From: an uncultured bacterium | GTDB lineage: Bacteria > Bacteroidota > Bacteroidia > Bacteroidales > Bacteroidaceae | Reading direction: 5' to 3' | DNA: 64,000 nt | NCBI GenBank assembly: GCA_905214795.1 | Contig: CAJMNM010000003.1 | Location: 62,001-126,000 of the forward strand | In this document: positions 43,588-53,200 of the stretch, in pieces | Numbering within the stretch: the stretch's first letter is position 1 | Layout of the letters: each line of letters starts with the position of its first letter | Notes under the pieces: model-generated | What the model was told of the DNA's origin: nothing | The model's input: the letters and a program-made list of their open reading frames with translations, nothing else | Database searches by the model: none | Made by a program: the position numbers and the translations under genes

Positions 43588-45030
43588 ATGAATATATTTG
43601 CAATTTTATCTTTGCACGCCGAGTTATGGCTGATGATGGTGATTCTGCTCGTGCTGATTGCCGACCTTTTCATGGGTTCGCTCCGTAAGCGCTGGCTTCA
43701 CCCCTTACTCTGTGTACTGATGGCTGTGCAGGTGATACTCAATCTGACACCCGATACACGTGTGCTGTTTGGCGGTATGTATATCAACACGCCATTCATG
43801 TCTATTGTAAAGTCTGTTCTGTCAGCCGGAACATTGCTTGTGTTCCTTCAGAGCGACCGCTGGCTGAGCCGCAAGGATACGCATTTCAAGCGTGGTGAGT
43901 TCTATGTGCTGACTCTCTGTACTCTGCTTGGCATGTTCTTTATGCTGACTGCCGGACATTTTCTTCTGTTCTATCTTGGTCTTGAGCTGGCCAGTATACC
44001 GATGGCCTGCATTGTGGCTTTGGACAAATACCGTCACAATTGTGCCGAGGCCGGAGCCAAATTCATTTTGAGTTCCATGTTCTCGTCTGCATTCCTGCTC
44101 TACGGCTTGTCTTTCCTTTACGGAAGTTGCGGTACGCTGTATTTTGCCGACATTACAGCCGCCATGCAGGATAGTGCCATGGTGAAATATGCCCTGGCTC
44201 TGTTTATTGCCGGAATCGGCTTTAAAATGAGTCTTGTACCGTTCCATTTGTGGACGGCAGATGTCTATCAGGGCGCGCCGACCACCGTATCGGCTTATTT
44301 GAGCGTCATTTCAAAAGGTGCAGCGGCCGTAGCTTTGGGCGGCATTCTTTATCATGTGTTCGCACCGTTAGCCCGGGAGTGGAGCTATGCGCTGTCTTTG
44401 CTGGTGATGATAACCATTACCATCGGCAACCTGATGGCTTTGTTGCAGAACAACATGAAACGTTTCATGTCATTCAGTAGTATCTCTCAGGCCGGTTATC
44501 TGTTGCTTGGCGTACTGGCCGGTTCGGCACAGGGTATGGCCTCAGTGGTGTTCTATCTGGTTATTTACGTGGCAGCCAATGTAGGTGTGTTTGCTGTGAT
44601 TGGCGCCATAGAGGAGGAGAGCGACGGCCGTCTGGTCAACCGCGATGATTATCGTGGTCTGTACCGCACCAATCCGCGTCTGGCTTTCCTGATGACGTTG
44701 TGTCTGTTCTCACTGGCCGGTATTCCGCCGTTTGCAGGTTTCTTCTCTAAGTTCTTCATATTCTCTTCTGCGTTCCATTCAGGATGGTGGGCCACAGTGT
44801 TTGTAGCTTTGGTCAATACCGTTATTTCGCTTTACTATTACCTTTTGGTAGTGAAAGCCATGTATATAGAGGAACCCGAAGGTGGTGTACCTGCGGTTCA
44901 GTATTTCCGTGTAGGAGGTACATCACGCATATGCATGTGGCTTTGTTTTGCCGGTGTTTGCGTATTGGGACTGCTGAGCGTGATTTACGAAGGACTGTTT
45001 AACTGGGCTACAGTGTTCTGTGCCGGATAA
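43588..45030 (+). CDS. nuoN: NADH-quinone oxidoreductase subunit N
   Basis: A 480-residue antiporter-like subunit closing the operon. The motifs F-Y-L-G-L-E-L-A-S-I-P, G-F-K-M-S-L-V-P-F-H-L-W-T-A-D-V-Y-Q-G-A-P and F-S-S-I-S-Q-A-G-Y are present. A strong terminator follows at 45067. Confidence 0.97.
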   Translation: MNIFAILSLHAELWLMMVILLVLIADLFMGSLRKRWLHPLLCVLMAVQVILNLTPDTRVLFGGMYINTPFMSIVKSVLSAGTLLVFLQSDRWLSRKDTHFKRGEFYVLTLCTLLGMFFMLTAGHFLLFYLGLELASIPMACIVALDKYRHNCAEAGAKFILSSMFSSAFLLYGLSFLYGSCGTLYFADITAAMQDSAMVKYALALFIAGIGFKMSLVPFHLWTADVYQGAPTTVSAYLSVISKGAAAVALGGILYHVFAPLAREWSYALSLLVMITITIGNLMALLQNNMKRFMSFSSISQAGYLLLGVLAGSAQGMASVVFYLVIYVAANVGVFAVIGAIEEESDGRLVNRDDYRGLYRTNPRLAFLMTLCLFSLAGIPPFAGFFSKFFIFSSAFHSGWWATVFVALVNTVISLYYYLLVVKAMYIEEPEGGVPAVQYFRVGGTSRICMWLCFAGVCVLGLLSVIYEGLFNWATVFCAG

Positions 45031-45066
45031 GAAACATTTCAGACTAATATAAAATAATATATGATG

Positions 45067-45103
45067 AGCCAACCGGTATATTTCAGACCGGTTGGCTTTT
45101 TTG
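45067..45103 (+). terminator. Terminator of the nuo operon
   Basis: A-G-C-C-A-A-C-C-G-G-T (45067-45077) pairs perfectly with 45087-45097, a GC-rich 11-bp stem with a 9-base loop, followed by six T residues. It lies 36 bases after the nuoN stop. Confidence 0.95.
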
Positions 45104-45324
45104 TTTTTGTGTTGTTCATTTTCGGCATGTATGATGTGTCTTGCATTTATCTCATAATTGGGTATACATGTGTCTTGGTATACCGGTTAACGTGGATTTT
45201 TAATCAGTTTTGTATTTTATATTTTTTGTCGTTGCATCATCTTGTGATGCGCATAAAACGGCTTATGGCGCAGCTATTATATTCTTTGAATCATATGTTG
45301 GCTTTTAAAAGTTAATAGAATATA

Positions 45325-45332
45325 TACCTTTG
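45325..45332 (+). promoter_or_regulatory. -7 box of the GH29 gene
   Basis: TACCTTTG matches TAnnTTTG, 47 bases before the ATG. A T-T-G-G lies about 24 bases upstream as a weak -33 candidate. Confidence 0.6.
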
Positions 45333-45378
45333 CCTTGATACAGAAACTATTTCTATAACTATTAAAAACATACTATTT

Positions 45379-46776
45379 ATGAGAAAAGGTTTAAGAAGCA
45401 TGGTGCTCATGCTGTTTTGTGTGGTATGGAATACAATCTATGCCCAGGATAACCTGAAAGCCATGCAACAGAAGTTCGTGGATGAGAAATTCGGCATGTT
45501 CATTCATTTCAACATGCCTACGTTTGTGGACGAGGATTGGCCCGATCCCGATACTCCGGCTGAAACCTTCTATCCCAAAAAACTTAATTGTAACCAATGG
45601 GCAGAAGCAGCTTTGAGCGCAGGAATGAAATTCGGATGCCTGACTACCAAACACCACAGCGGATATTGCATCTGGGACACGAAAACCACGGATTACAACG
45701 TCATGCACAGCCCTTTGAAGCGTGACGTGGTACGTGAGTATGTAGATGCGTTCCGTAAGAAAGGATTGGACGTTATGTTGTATTATTCCATACTCGACAC
45801 CCATCACCGTTTGCGTCCGGGATATATCAACCGTAATCACATCGACTTGATAAAAGCCCAGTTAAAAGAACTGCTGACCAATTACGGCCCTATATCCGCA
45901 TTGATTATCGACGGTTGGGATGCGCCATGGTCGCGCATTTCCTACGAAGAAATACCGTTTGATGACATATATCATTTTATTAAACAATTGCAGCCCGATT
46001 GCCTTGTCATGGACTTGAATTCGGCCAAATATCCACAGGATGCGTTGTTCTATACCGACATCAAATCGTTTGAACAGAATGCCGGACAGCATATTTCCAA
46101 AGATACCAACCGCATGCCGGCTCTCTCTTGTCTGCCTCTGAACTCGTCTTGGTTTTGGAAAAGCGACTTCCCAACTACAGACGTGAAGTCGCCCGAGTGG
46201 CTTGTTAATGAGAATCTTATACCTTTCAATCAGGCATACTGCACTTTCATCCTCAACATTTCTCCCAACCGTGACGGGCTTATTGACGACAATGCGTTAA
46301 AAGCCCTGAAGGAAATAGGTCGTCTTTGGAAAGGAAAAGAAGGCGGAGAAATGAAACTCGGCGATTACGAACGTCCTGTTACGGCAGAAAACATAGCCAA
46401 ACATCGTCCTGCCAATTCGAGCTGGAGTCACGATTCCAATATTATGGATTTTGCTAATGACGACAATTTCGGTTCGGCATGGCATTCTAATAAACGGGTA
46501 AAAACCCCTTGGTTTGAAGTAGAATTGGACCGCACCCGTCCATTCAACATGATTACGTTGTACGACCCTAACGAAAGTTTCACCGGTTACCGGTTCTCTT
46601 ATCATAAAGACGGGGTATGGCATGACATACCGGTGCAACCTCAAAATGGAAAAGTGAAAGTACATCGATTCGATGAAGTTTGGGGAAACAAGGTAAAAGT
46701 TACTTTTACCAAAAAAGACATTAACGACCGCATGTACTTGAACGAAATCGGCATCTACAACGAACGTCGTGACTGA
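45379..46776 (+). CDS. Secreted alpha-L-fucosidase-type glycosidase (GH29) with C-terminal beta-sandwich
   Basis: A 465-residue exported glycosidase. The signal peptide ends at Y-A-Q (about 23). The GH29 TIM barrel begins F-G-M-F-I-H-F, followed by T-K-H-H-S-G-Y-C-I-W-D (residues 90-100) and the nucleophile region A-L-I-I-D-G-W-D, Asp178 being the likely nucleophile. The C-terminal 130 residues (W-F-E-V-E-L-D-R-T-R-P-F-N-M-I-T-L-Y-D) look like a discoidin-type domain. GH29 releases alpha-L-fucose from host or plant glycans. No susC/susD or regulator is adjacent. Some GH29 relatives have other specificities, so the substrate is provisional. Confidence 0.88.
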   Translation: MRKGLRSMVLMLFCVVWNTIYAQDNLKAMQQKFVDEKFGMFIHFNMPTFVDEDWPDPDTPAETFYPKKLNCNQWAEAALSAGMKFGCLTTKHHSGYCIWDTKTTDYNVMHSPLKRDVVREYVDAFRKKGLDVMLYYSILDTHHRLRPGYINRNHIDLIKAQLKELLTNYGPISALIIDGWDAPWSRISYEEIPFDDIYHFIKQLQPDCLVMDLNSAKYPQDALFYTDIKSFEQNAGQHISKDTNRMPALSCLPLNSSWFWKSDFPTTDVKSPEWLVNENLIPFNQAYCTFILNISPNRDGLIDDNALKALKEIGRLWKGKEGGEMKLGDYERPVTAENIAKHRPANSSWSHDSNIMDFANDDNFGSAWHSNKRVKTPWFEVELDRTRPFNMITLYDPNESFTGYRFSYHKDGVWHDIPVQPQNGKVKVHRFDEVWGNKVKVTFTKKDINDRMYLNEIGIYNERRD

Positions 46777-46783
46777 AAAAGAA

Positions 46784-46841
46784 TCCCTTATTCTCTGCTT
46801 TTTCTCCAATAAGGAGAATATGAGAATAGGGGAATTTTTTT
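46784..46841 (+). terminator. Terminator after the GH29 gene
   Basis: T-C-C-C-T-T-A-T-T-C-T-C (46784-46795) pairs with 46822-46833 (one G-U wobble), then seven T residues. It is 7 bases after the stop codon. Confidence 0.85.
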
Positions 46842-48229
46842 GTATCTTGCCTACTGAAGACTTGAATATATATGTTGATTATCCTATTATCATTTGGTTG
46901 TAGTGTATTCTGAATGATTAAACTAAAACTTATGTGCCGCACGACCAATGACAATCTTTATATTCCGGTTTGTGTTGTTCATATTCGGCTTTATAGTAGC
47001 TGTTATGATTACTTATAGTTTTACATTGCTTTTTTTGGTGTGTTATTGATTAGCTTCCAGTCTGTTTAAAAAAATTATTTTATTTGCAGATATTCTCCGA
47101 AGTCGGAATTATGTCAACAATAGGTCTAAAAGCGATATAAAAGCCTTTAAAAACATATTTTTCTTTCTTTTGGGTGGCTTTTTCTATACTTTGTTGGTGT
47201 GTCATAATGTTGTTGTTTCTGTCTGTTCGCTGTTATAAATAGAAGTGAATAGTTGTTTGCTGTGTTATATTTATATCTAAATCAATGAAAATTGCTAAAT
47301 GTGATAATTTTATATATCCTGTTTTTCTTTGTTTTTTCCTTCTGTTTGGTTAAAATATTGAAAACAGTGCGTATATCCGATATATCGGGAGGATTTTCTC
47401 TGTTTTTTTATTTGGCTTCTTGTGACAATCAGTTTTTGATACATTTTCTAAAATAGAAATATTTTTACTTGTTAGATTCCTTTATAATGGATGTGTAAGG
47501 ATATTTTTTTCTGTTACTTGAAACCCACTTTTTGGGATGAAACGCATACGGTTACGAATTTTTCGGTAACCGTGCGGAAATATATTTTGATACGGTAACG
47601 GGTGTCACCGTAACCGTGCGGAAAAAAGTTCGTTTCAGTATAGGATGAAATTCGTAACCGTATACAAAAAAACTCGTAACCGTATGCGTTTTAAAGGATG
47701 AAAAACTTTTTTGTTCTTGTGTGATATAAATATTACAATATACGGGTTTATTAATCTGATTATTAGTCAAGTATGTGTTTTTGTACGGGTGTTCGTCTTA
47801 CTTGTTATGTCCTTCTGTGAATAACAGACTTTTGTTTGTTTATTTTTAATGTAGAATCTCAGTAATTTTTGTGTGTAAAGAAAAATGCTTGTCAGGTATT
47901 CCCTTGACGGTAATATGTATTTACATTTTGTTTAAGACCAGACTGCGAAGTGTGATTTGAAAATCTGTTTTTAATGTGAGAACGATGATTTTTTGCCGGG
48001 AAAGGTTATGCAAATAATGATGAATCTGTATGTCTACGGTCAGGAAAGTCTTTCAGAAGAGTTGTCATATATTTTAATCTTTGAATTTGATTGCAGGATA
48101 GAAATAGTGTATAAAAAATCATAACAATATGGTGACGGATTGATGAAAGCTAAAGTGTGGAGAGATTGATTTTTAATAATCAGATGTGTTTTAAATCATT
48201 CAGATTGTGTGGTTTAATATATAATTTTA
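46842..48229. other. 1.4 kb gene-free AT-rich interval
   Basis: No reading frame here has protein-like composition. The interval contains a 12-base palindrome C-C-G-A-T-A-T-A-T-C-G-G at 47377-47388 and a repeat cluster at 47535-47700 (listed separately). Otherwise I see only T-rich sequence. It could be the remains of a lost regulator or transporter gene, but nothing recognisable remains. Confidence 0.5.
47535..47700. repeat. Cluster of CGTAACCGT repeats in direct and inverted orientation
   Basis: A 17-base segment at 47540-47556 (A-A-A-C-G-C-A-T-A-C-G-G-T-T-A-C-G) is repeated exactly in inverted orientation at 47675-47691, and partly at 47651-47663. Between them a direct repeat G-T-A-A-C-C-G-T-G-C-G-G-A-A-A occurs at 47566-47580 and 47610-47624. 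G-G-A-T-G-A-A-A occurs at 47535, 47643 and 47697. There is no regular spacer unit, so this is not CRISPR. The arms could form a long hairpin; it resembles a composite repetitive extragenic element. Confidence 0.8.
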
Positions 48230-48237
48230 TATCTTTG
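48230..48237 (+). promoter_or_regulatory. -7 box of the GH2 gene
   Basis: TATCTTTG matches TAnnTTTG, with TTG at 48205-48207 as a possible -33 element (22-base spacer). The leader would be about 40 bases. Confidence 0.6.
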
Positions 48238-48280
48238 TAAGATATAAACGCACCGATATTAAACCTCTTAAATCTGATAT

Positions 48281-50101
48281 ATGAAAAAGTTCTTAATGTA
48301 TGTGTTGTGTACACTATGCACATCATCTGTTTTTGGTCAATGGAAACCGGCCGGTGACCGGATTATGACACCGTGGGCGGTACAGATTGATACGTCAAAT
48401 GTCTTGTCTGAATATCCGCGTCCTATTATGGAACGTGAAAACTGGCAGAATCTGAACGGATTATGGCAGTATAAACTGGTTAAAAGAAATCAGCCGGGCA
48501 CAGTGGTTTCGGCCGGAAAAATCTTGGTACCCTTTGCCATTGAGTCTGCTCTTTCGGGAGTTGGTTGTCGTGTGGGTACAGACGAGGAGATTGTTTATTC
48601 ACGTTATTTTGATGTCAATCTGAAAACCCGCCGTCAGCGGGTGCTGTTGCATTTTGGTGCTGTTGACTGGCAGACTGATGTATGGGTGAATGGCATAAAG
48701 GTGGGAAATCACAGCGGAGGATACACGTCTTTTTCTTTCGATATAACCGAGGCCTTGAATAAAAAAGGCCATAACGAATTGGTGGTAAGGGTATGGGACC
48801 CGACAGATGCGGGATATCAGCCTCGCGGCAAGCAGGTGAACAAACCTGAAGGCATCTGGTATACACCGGTGAGCGGTATATGGCAGACGGTATGGCTGGA
48901 AACGGTTAACGAAGTACATTTTGACCGGCTTAAGATTGCATCGGATATTGACCGGGGTTTACTGTATGTAGACGCGTCGGTGCAGAACCGTAAAGATGCT
49001 GATGTGGTAGAGGTTGTGGTTTACGACCGCGATGTAATTGTGGCTTCGGCTAAAAGCATAAACGGTCAGCGGGCCGACATTCAGATGCCCGGTAACTTCA
49101 GGTTGTGGAGTCCCGATTTTCCATTCCTTTACGATTTGAAAGTGCGTTTGTGGCGTCACGGAGAGCTGATGGACGAGGTGGACAGTTATGCGGCGATGCG
49201 TAAGATCTCAACCATGCGTGATGAGTCGGGAGTGGTGCGCCTGGCATTGAACAATAAGCCATTGTTCCAGTTCGGTCCGCTCGATCAGGGCTGGTGGCCG
49301 GACGGGCTGTATACGGCACCGACCGACGAGGCGCTGCAGTATGATATCAAGATGACCAAGGACATGGGTTTCAACATGATACGCAAGCACATCAAGGTGG
49401 AACCGGCACGCTGGTATACTTACTGCGACCGTATGGGTATACTGGTGTGGCAGGATATGCCGAGCGGCGACCGGAATCCGCAGTGGCAGAACCGCAGATA
49501 TTTCAATGGTGAGGAGATGGTGCGCAGCGCGGAGTCGGAAGCCTGCTACCGCAAGGAATGGAAGGAAATTATCGACGCGCTTTATTCTTATCCCTGTATA
49601 TGCACGTGGGTTCCGTTCAATGAGGCTTGGGGACAGTTCAAGACCCCTGAAATTGTGGAATGGACCAAGAACTACGATCCCACACGGCTTGTCAATCCGG
49701 CGAGCGGCGGCAACCACTACCGTTGCGGCGACATGCTCGACCTGCACAATTATCCCGGTCCCGAATTGTATCTTTACGACTCCGAGCGTGCTACGGTGCT
49801 GGGCGAATATGGTGGCATAGGATTGGCTTTGAAAGAGCATTTGTGGGAGCCGAACCGTAACTGGGGATATATTCAGTTTGGAAGCTCTAAGGAAGTGACC
49901 GACCAGTATGAGAAGTATATCAAGGATTTGAAAAGACTCATTCCAAAAGGTTTCTCTGCCGCAGTCTATACCCAGACCACCGATGTGGAAATGGAGGTGA
50001 ACGGACTGATGACCTATGACCGGAAGGTGATGAAGATGGATGTTGAACGGATAAAGGCATTGAACAAGGATGTCTGTCATTCGTTGGATAAAACACGTTG
50101 A
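48281..50101 (+). CDS. Secreted glycoside hydrolase family 2 protein
   Basis: A 606-residue exported GH2 enzyme with a signal peptide ending near V-F-G-Q (20). Domains in order: sugar-binding jelly roll (about 50-205, with F-G-A-V-D-W-Q-T-D-V-W-V-N-G), Ig-like domain (about 210-310), and TIM barrel. The acid/base is Glu448 in P-F-N-E-A-W and the nucleophile probably Glu509 in L-G-E-Y-G-G. It is shorter than LacZ because the two C-terminal domains are missing. Beta-galactosidase, beta-glucuronidase or arabinopyranosidase-like activity are all possible; the neighbours (fucosidase and arabinofuranosidase) point to arabinose/galactose-containing plant glycans. Confidence 0.9.
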   Translation: MKKFLMYVLCTLCTSSVFGQWKPAGDRIMTPWAVQIDTSNVLSEYPRPIMERENWQNLNGLWQYKLVKRNQPGTVVSAGKILVPFAIESALSGVGCRVGTDEEIVYSRYFDVNLKTRRQRVLLHFGAVDWQTDVWVNGIKVGNHSGGYTSFSFDITEALNKKGHNELVVRVWDPTDAGYQPRGKQVNKPEGIWYTPVSGIWQTVWLETVNEVHFDRLKIASDIDRGLLYVDASVQNRKDADVVEVVVYDRDVIVASAKSINGQRADIQMPGNFRLWSPDFPFLYDLKVRLWRHGELMDEVDSYAAMRKISTMRDESGVVRLALNNKPLFQFGPLDQGWWPDGLYTAPTDEALQYDIKMTKDMGFNMIRKHIKVEPARWYTYCDRMGILVWQDMPSGDRNPQWQNRRYFNGEEMVRSAESEACYRKEWKEIIDALYSYPCICTWVPFNEAWGQFKTPEIVEWTKNYDPTRLVNPASGGNHYRCGDMLDLHNYPGPELYLYDSERATVLGEYGGIGLALKEHLWEPNRNWGYIQFGSSKEVTDQYEKYIKDLKRLIPKGFSAAVYTQTTDVEMEVNGLMTYDRKVMKMDVERIKALNKDVCHSLDKTR

Positions 50102-50213
50102 CCGGTCTTACCATACAACTCAGCTTTTCTTAAAGTCTGGCTTTGGGGGAGTATGAGTATGGTGCCGGTATGAAAAACATAGTTTGGATAATCATTAATT
50201 TAATTTACTAACC

Positions 50214-50247
50214 TGAAACGGCTTACGGCTTCTGCCGTGAGGTTTCA
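50214..50247 (+). promoter_or_regulatory. Hairpin in the leader of the GH51-GH43 gene
   Basis: C-T-T-A-C-G-G-C pairs with G-C-C-G-T-G-A-G across a four-base loop, and T-G-A-A-A-C (50214-50219) pairs with G-T-T-T-C-A (50242-50247) with a small bulge. It ends 13 bases before the ATG. No T-run follows, so it is more likely a leader stabiliser or translation control element than a terminator. Confidence 0.4.
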
Positions 50248-50260
50248 AAAACTAATTTTT

Positions 50261-53200
50261 ATGGATAAAAAAATGCTGAAAAGACTTTGCAGCTGTCTGA
50301 TAGGCTGCACTTTGGGTGCCGGACTGGCCGCGCAGCCTATTGGCATGCAGATTGACGCCTCGCGCGCGACCTGCGATATCGGAAAAAGACATTATGGTCT
50401 TTTCTTCGAGGAAATTAACCATGCCGGTGATGGCGGTTTATATGCCGAACTGATACATAACCGTTCGTTCGAGGACAATGTCAACAATCCGGACCACTGG
50501 TGGACCGTGGGTACGGGTAAGATGACGCTTACGAGTGAGAATCTGATGAACAGTGTTCAGGGTAAGGCACTGACCGTGCAGTTTAATGCAGCCGGTGACG
50601 GTGTGAAGAACGAAGGTTTTTGGGGTATAAATATGGTGAACGGCAGAGTTTATACCTGTAACTTCTGGGTGCTCTCTCCGTCGTGGAGCGGCACACTGAC
50701 CACAGCTTTGCTGAACAGCGAGGGGGCAGAAATAGGTAAGGCTACCGTAGAAGTCACTGCTTCGGACAAGTGGACCAAGTATTCCACACAGATTACGGCT
50801 ACGGGAGACGACACGAAAGGCTGGTTCTCGCTGACCGGTTCTTCGGCCGGTTCAATTACCGTAGATATGGTAAGTCTGTTCCCGCCGACTTATAAGAACC
50901 GTCCGAACGGTTGTCGTCCGGATTTGGCGGAGATGCTTGAGGCAGCCAATCCGTCGTTTGTCAGATTCCCCGGCGGATGCTATATTGAAGGTGTATGGTC
51001 ATCAAACAAGACCAACCGTTTTGAGTGGAAGAATACCATTGGTCCGATTGAGGAACGTCCGGGTCACCGTAATGTGAACTGGAATTACCGTGTAAGCGAT
51101 GGTATGGGTTTCCACGAAATGCTTCAGTTGACCGAAGACCTCGGTGCCGAGCCGCTCTTTGTGGTCAATATGGGTATGGGACATGGCTGGTATGAACCAT
51201 ATAACAAGATTGAAGAGTATATTCAGGAAGCTCTCGACGCCATAGAGTACTGTAACGGCGATGTGACTACAACCTGGGGAGCCAAGCGTGCGGCCAATGG
51301 TCATCCGGAGCCGTTCAACCTGCGCCTGATAGAAATCGGAAATGAAAATTATAATTTCTCTTCGGAGAACAACAGTGACCAGAGCGACCATTATGCGGAG
51401 CGTTACATCCAGTTCTACAACGCAATCAAATCACGCTATCCCGAGATGACGGTTATCGGTAATGTGGAGGCGTGGGGTACAGACGATCCTTCATGGCGTA
51501 ACCCGTATCCGGTTGATGCCGTGGATGAGCATTATTACCGTTCACCGGACTGGTTTGTAAGCAAGTATAACAAATATGATTCGTACAGCCGCTCTTCGCA
51601 CAAGATTTATGTGGGCGAGTATGCCGTTACACAGAATTTTGGTGAGTATGGTAATTTGGATGCCGCACTGGGTGAGGCTGTCTATATGTTGGGTATGGAG
51701 CGTAATGCCGATGTATGTATTATGAACAGCTATGCGCCTATTTTCGCCAACGAGAATGACTATAACTGGAGACCGGACATGATTCGTTTCAACAGTTCCA
51801 TTTCTTATGGTACACCGTCATATTATGTGCAGCAGCTTTTCCCGAACAATCTGGGAACACAGAATCTGAGCTATACCGAGACGAATATCACGGATGAGAT
51901 GCAAGTAGGACGTGTAGGTTTCAGTACATGGGGAACTACCGTGAAGTTTGACAATGTCAGACTTACGGCTGCCGACGGAACGGAAGTATACAGTGATGAC
52001 TTTACTTCGTCAACCGGAAAATGGACCATTCCGACCGGAGGTAACTGGACAGTAAACGATGGTGCCATGGTACAGGGCGACCAGAATATGCAGGGAAATA
52101 TCTGCTGGCTGAATGTTGACGGCATGTCTTCGTATACTTATGAGGTTGAGGCAACTAAAATAAGCGGTGCGGAAGGTTTCCTTATTGCATTCAATTATTT
52201 GGATGACAAGAATTATGCATGGTGGAATCTTGGCGGATGGAGCAATAAGAAACATGGTGTGGAGGTTTGTACAAACGGTACGAAAACAACAGTGGCACAG
52301 TGTGACGGCCAGATTGAGACCGGTAAGACTTATCAGGTGAAGATTGTGGTAGAAGGTACCAAGGTGTCTTGCTATCTTGACGGTGAACTTAAACATCAGT
52401 TTACATTGAACGTTAAGCAGAAGGTTTATACTGCAGTCAGTCTGAACAAGGAAGAAGGTATGATGTATATAAAGGTTGTCAATCCTTATGCCGATGCACA
52501 GACCATGCGCATTGACGTGAAGAATGCTACGGTAGAGAGCGGTTCGCTCGTGTTGCTTTCTTCTGCAAGCAACAAGGATGAGAATACTACGGCCGAACCG
52601 TATAAGGTGGCTCCGAAAGAATCTACGCTGACAACCGAGGCCGACGGCCTGGATTATGAGGTTCCGGCTTATTCTCTGAATATTATCCGTTTGAAGGTAA
52701 AGGATATTCAGGAAGATCAGACTCCTGATCCCGAGATTCCGGAACCGGCTGTGGCTTACAGTTTTGAGAGTGGAGCGGCAGCTGATGATAACGGACAGTT
52801 TACGGGAAAGCTGATGGGTGATGCTTGCATCGTGGCGATGGACGATGGTAACAAGGCGCTTTATACCGGTATGTCCGGTCAGAACGGATGGATGGATATG
52901 GGAGCGGAAATGGCTCGTGAGACAGCGGCCAAACTGACGGGCAATTATACCATCACTACAGACATTCTTTTGACGGGAGTAGGTTCGTTGAAGAATAACT
53001 GCTGGGCTTTGTCTTTGGCTAACGGTACAGATCAATATATTGGTCTGGTCAATACGGCTAACAATACAGACTGGTATTATACGCTTTGTGAAAATAATAA
53101 GGAATATGCGCATTCGGGAAGCGGATTGTCATACGGAAAATGGCATACACTGACGTTTGTTGTAGAAGACGGTATGGGCCGTTTCTATGTAGACGGCTAT

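Noticed and set aside
45061..45315. 84-codon plus-strand ORF after nuoN
   Set aside because: It begins inside the nuo terminator hairpin, has low-complexity hydrophobic composition, and ends in the GH29 promoter region.
47535..47700. CRISPR array
   Set aside because: Repeats occur in both orientations with irregular spacing and there are no cas genes.
47552..47770. 72-codon minus-strand ORF over the repeat cluster
   Set aside because: Its T-V-T-V-T-P-V-T-V pattern is simply the translation of the CGTAACCGT repeats; no promoter or protein-like features.
49208..50080. 290-codon minus-strand ORF within the GH2 gene
   Set aside because: Lies opposite the catalytic barrel of GH2; histidine- and arginine-rich shadow.
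52010..53113. 367-codon minus-strand ORF within the GH51-GH43 gene
   Set aside because: Shadow ORF opposite conserved glycosidase domains; no family resemblance.
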